From: DSNY01 sp040752195
GTDB lineage: Bacteria > Pseudomonadota > Gammaproteobacteria > Burkholderiales > Burkholderiaceae_F
Assembly: GCA_040752195.1 (NCBI GenBank)
Contig: JBFMFC010000109.1
Location: 1 to 5,934, forward strand
Reading direction: 5' to 3'
DNA length: 5,934 nucleotides
The translations under genes and the position numbers were made by a program. Below the pieces are notes generated by a model. It saw only the letters and a list, made by a program, of their open reading frames with translations, searched no databases and was not told the origin of the DNA. Positions 4,404 through 5,934 of this stretch are shown piece after piece. Numbering within the stretch: the first letter of the stretch is position 1; each line of letters begins with the position of its first letter.

Positions 4404-5934
4404 ACTTGAGCGAAACCGCACTGCCCGCCGGCGCGACCGTCGGCGTCATCGGCGCCGGCACGATGGGCGCGGGCATCGCGCAGGTGGCCGCGCGCGCCGG
4501 GCATCGTGTCCGGCTGTTCGACGCGGATGCCCGGGCCGTCGAGCGCGCCCGCGCCGCGATCGAACGCGACCTGCGCGCGCTCGTCGCCAAGGGCCGGCTC
4601 GACGCGGACGAGTGCGAACGCACGCTCGCGCGCATCGTTCCGGCGGCCGCACTCGCGGAACTGGCCGACTGCGCGCTGGTGATCGAGGCGATCGTCGAGG
4701 ATCTCGAGGTCAAGCAGAAGCTGTTCCGCACGCTCGAGGAAATCGTCGGCGCCGATGCGGTGCTCGCGACCAATACCTCGTCGCTGTCGATCACCGCGAT
4801 CGGCTCGACGCTCGCGCGACCGCAGCGGCTGGTCGGAATGCACTTCTTCAACCCGGCGCCGCGGATGAAGCTCGTCGAGATCGTCAGCGGGGTGCAAACC
4901 GATCCGCGCATCGCCGAACGGATCGCCGCCACGGCGCAGCGCTGGGGCAAGCACACGGTGTTCGCGCGCTCGACCCCCGGCTTCATCGTCAACCGGCTCG
5001 CGCGTCCTTTTTACGCTGAAGCCTGGCGCGCGTACACGGAAAACGTGGCCGACCCGGCCACGCTCGACGCGATCGTGCGCGACTGCGGCGGATTCCCGAT
5101 GGGGCCGTTCGAGCTGATGGACCTGATCGGCCACGACGTGAACCTGGCGGTGACGCGGTCGGTCTTCGACGCCACCTTCGGCGACCGGCGCTATGCGCCC
5201 GCGCTCGCGCAGGTCGAACTCGTCCGTGCCGGCAGGCTCGGCCGCAAGAGCGGGCAGGGCATCTACGACTACCGCGAAGGCGCGCCGAGGCCCGAGCCGC
5301 AGGTCGAGCGCGGCGCCGATCCGGTGTCGCGCATCGTCGCGGTCGGCTCGCTCGGTCTGGCCACGCCGATCATCACGCGGCTCGAAGCTGCAGGCATCGA
5401 CGTGGTCCGCGTCCAGGGGCAGGCGGGGACGGCGGGTTGGCTGGAGATCGGCGCGGCTCGGCTGATGCTCTCCGACGGCCGGCCCGCGACGCGCCGCGCC
5501 GTCGAGGAGGGGCACCGGCATCTCGTGCTGTTCGACCTCGCGCTCGATTACGCGACGACACCGCGGCTCGGGCTCGCGCCGGCCGACCAGTGCGGTGTCG
5601 CCGCCTTCCGCACCGTATGCGCGACGCTCGGCCGCGCCGGATTCTTCTGCTCGCGGCTCGACGACGCGGCCGGGCTGATCGTCCTGCGCATCATCGCCGC
5701 GCTGGTCAACGAGGCGTCGGACGCGGTCGCCTACGGCATCTGCACGGCCGATGCGATCGACGACGCGATGCGCTACGGCGTCAACTACCCGCGCGGGCCG
5801 ATGGCCTGGGCCGAAGCGGTCGGGCTCGACTACTTCGCGCGCGTGCTCGCCAACCTGCGCGAGCACTACGGCGAGGAGCGCTATCGGACGTCGGTGCTGA
5901 TCCAGCGCCGCGGCTGGACGCAGCGCGGTTTCCG
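4400..5934 (+). CDS. paaH: 3-hydroxyadipyl-CoA dehydrogenase PaaH (3' end cut by the window)
   Basis: An ATG at 4400-4402, inside the paaG stop (ATGA), opens a frame that runs without a stop through 511 codons to the window edge. The product should oxidise (S)-3-hydroxyadipyl-CoA to 3-oxoadipyl-CoA with NAD+. Residues 14-190 form the Rossmann domain: VIGAGTMGAGI at 16-26 binds NAD+, Asp41 ends beta-2, and NTSS at 125-128 contains Ser127. The catalytic dyad His148 and Glu160 lies in MHFFNPAPRMKLVEIV, and Asn198 is in PGFIVNR. Residues 190-290 are the first C-terminal 3HCDH domain (GGFPMGPFELMDLIGHDVN, then GRLGRKSGQGIYDY). A less conserved middle section (about 300-400) leads to a second 3HCDH domain (NEASDAVAYGI, then DDAMRYGVNYPRGPMAW). 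This two-domain layout and the near-terminal GEERYR stretch match PaaH of about 475-510 residues, so probably only a few residues are missing. Translation is likely coupled to paaG. Confidence 0.94.
   Translation, partial: MNLSETALPAGATVGVIGAGTMGAGIAQVAARAGHRVRLFDADARAVERARAAIERDLRALVAKGRLDADECERTLARIVPAAALAELADCALVIEAIVEDLEVKQKLFRTLEEIVGADAVLATNTSSLSITAIGSTLARPQRLVGMHFFNPAPRMKLVEIVSGVQTDPRIAERIAATAQRWGKHTVFARSTPGFIVNRLARPFYAEAWRAYTENVADPATLDAIVRDCGGFPMGPFELMDLIGHDVNLAVTRSVFDATFGDRRYAPALAQVELVRAGRLGRKSGQGIYDYREGAPRPEPQVERGADPVSRIVAVGSLGLATPIITRLEAAGIDVVRVQGQAGTAGWLEIGAARLMLSDGRPATRRAVEEGHRHLVLFDLALDYATTPRLGLAPADQCGVAAFRTVCATLGRAGFFCSRLDDAAGLIVLRIIAALVNEASDAVAYGICTADAIDDAMRYGVNYPRGPMAWAEAVGLDYFARVLANLREHYGEERYRTSVLIQRRGWTQRGF

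Noticed and set aside
4343..5866. A 507-residue minus-strand open frame opposite paaH
   Set aside because: It has shadow-frame composition with no domain, while the plus strand encodes PaaH with intact catalytic residues over the same bases.
1..5934. A CRISPR array, tRNA, rRNA, defence system or other unknown system
   Set aside because: I saw no regularly spaced repeats and no RNA-gene signatures, and every long coding region fits a known metabolic or transposase family.

Overview
The window comes from a bacterium with a very GC-rich chromosome. Codon third positions are almost all G or C. The gene content is a phenylacetic acid (Paa) catabolic locus with the stand-alone PaaN type of aldehyde dehydrogenase, next to thiD and an IS3-family element. 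The combination suggests a betaproteobacterium, probably Burkholderiales or Rhodocyclales. That placement rests on gene families and composition, not on a database match.

Layout: bases 1-245 hold one end of an IS3-family insertion sequence, running leftward out of the window. Only the first 50 codons of its OrfA (minus strand, from 152) are visible. About 50 bp after the inferred IS end, thiD (296-1120, plus) encodes a complete HMP/HMP-P kinase of thiamine synthesis. It converges with a minus-strand pair across a 21-bp gap: paaN (3420 to 1759) followed 11 bp later by paaY (1747 to 1142). A 191-bp divergent control region (3421-3611) separates paaN from a plus-strand pair, paaG (3612-4403) and paaH (4400 to beyond the right edge), which overlap by ATGA. 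PaaH is open at 5934 and seems to lack only a few C-terminal residues.

How the genes work together: in the aerobic CoA-thioester route, phenylacetyl-CoA is epoxidised by PaaABCE, which is not in this window. PaaG isomerises the ring-epoxide to oxepin-CoA. Ring hydrolysis gives a reactive semialdehyde that PaaN oxidises with NADP+. After beta-oxidation steps, PaaH oxidises 3-hydroxyadipyl-CoA to 3-oxoadipyl-CoA. PaaY is a hexapeptide-repeat thioesterase that clears dead-end CoA esters formed when the semialdehyde cyclises. The two arms therefore make and consume the same hazardous intermediates.

The most informative non-coding signal is a 20-bp near-palindrome at 3518-3537 with an ACCG-NN-CG-NN-CGGT core. 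It sits across the -35 and spacer of a good paaN promoter candidate and just downstream of the -10 of a good paaG promoter candidate. It looks like one TetR-family operator (PaaR-like) controlling both directions. I see no undescribed system here: apart from the IS, this is a recognisable catabolic locus with some details worth checking.
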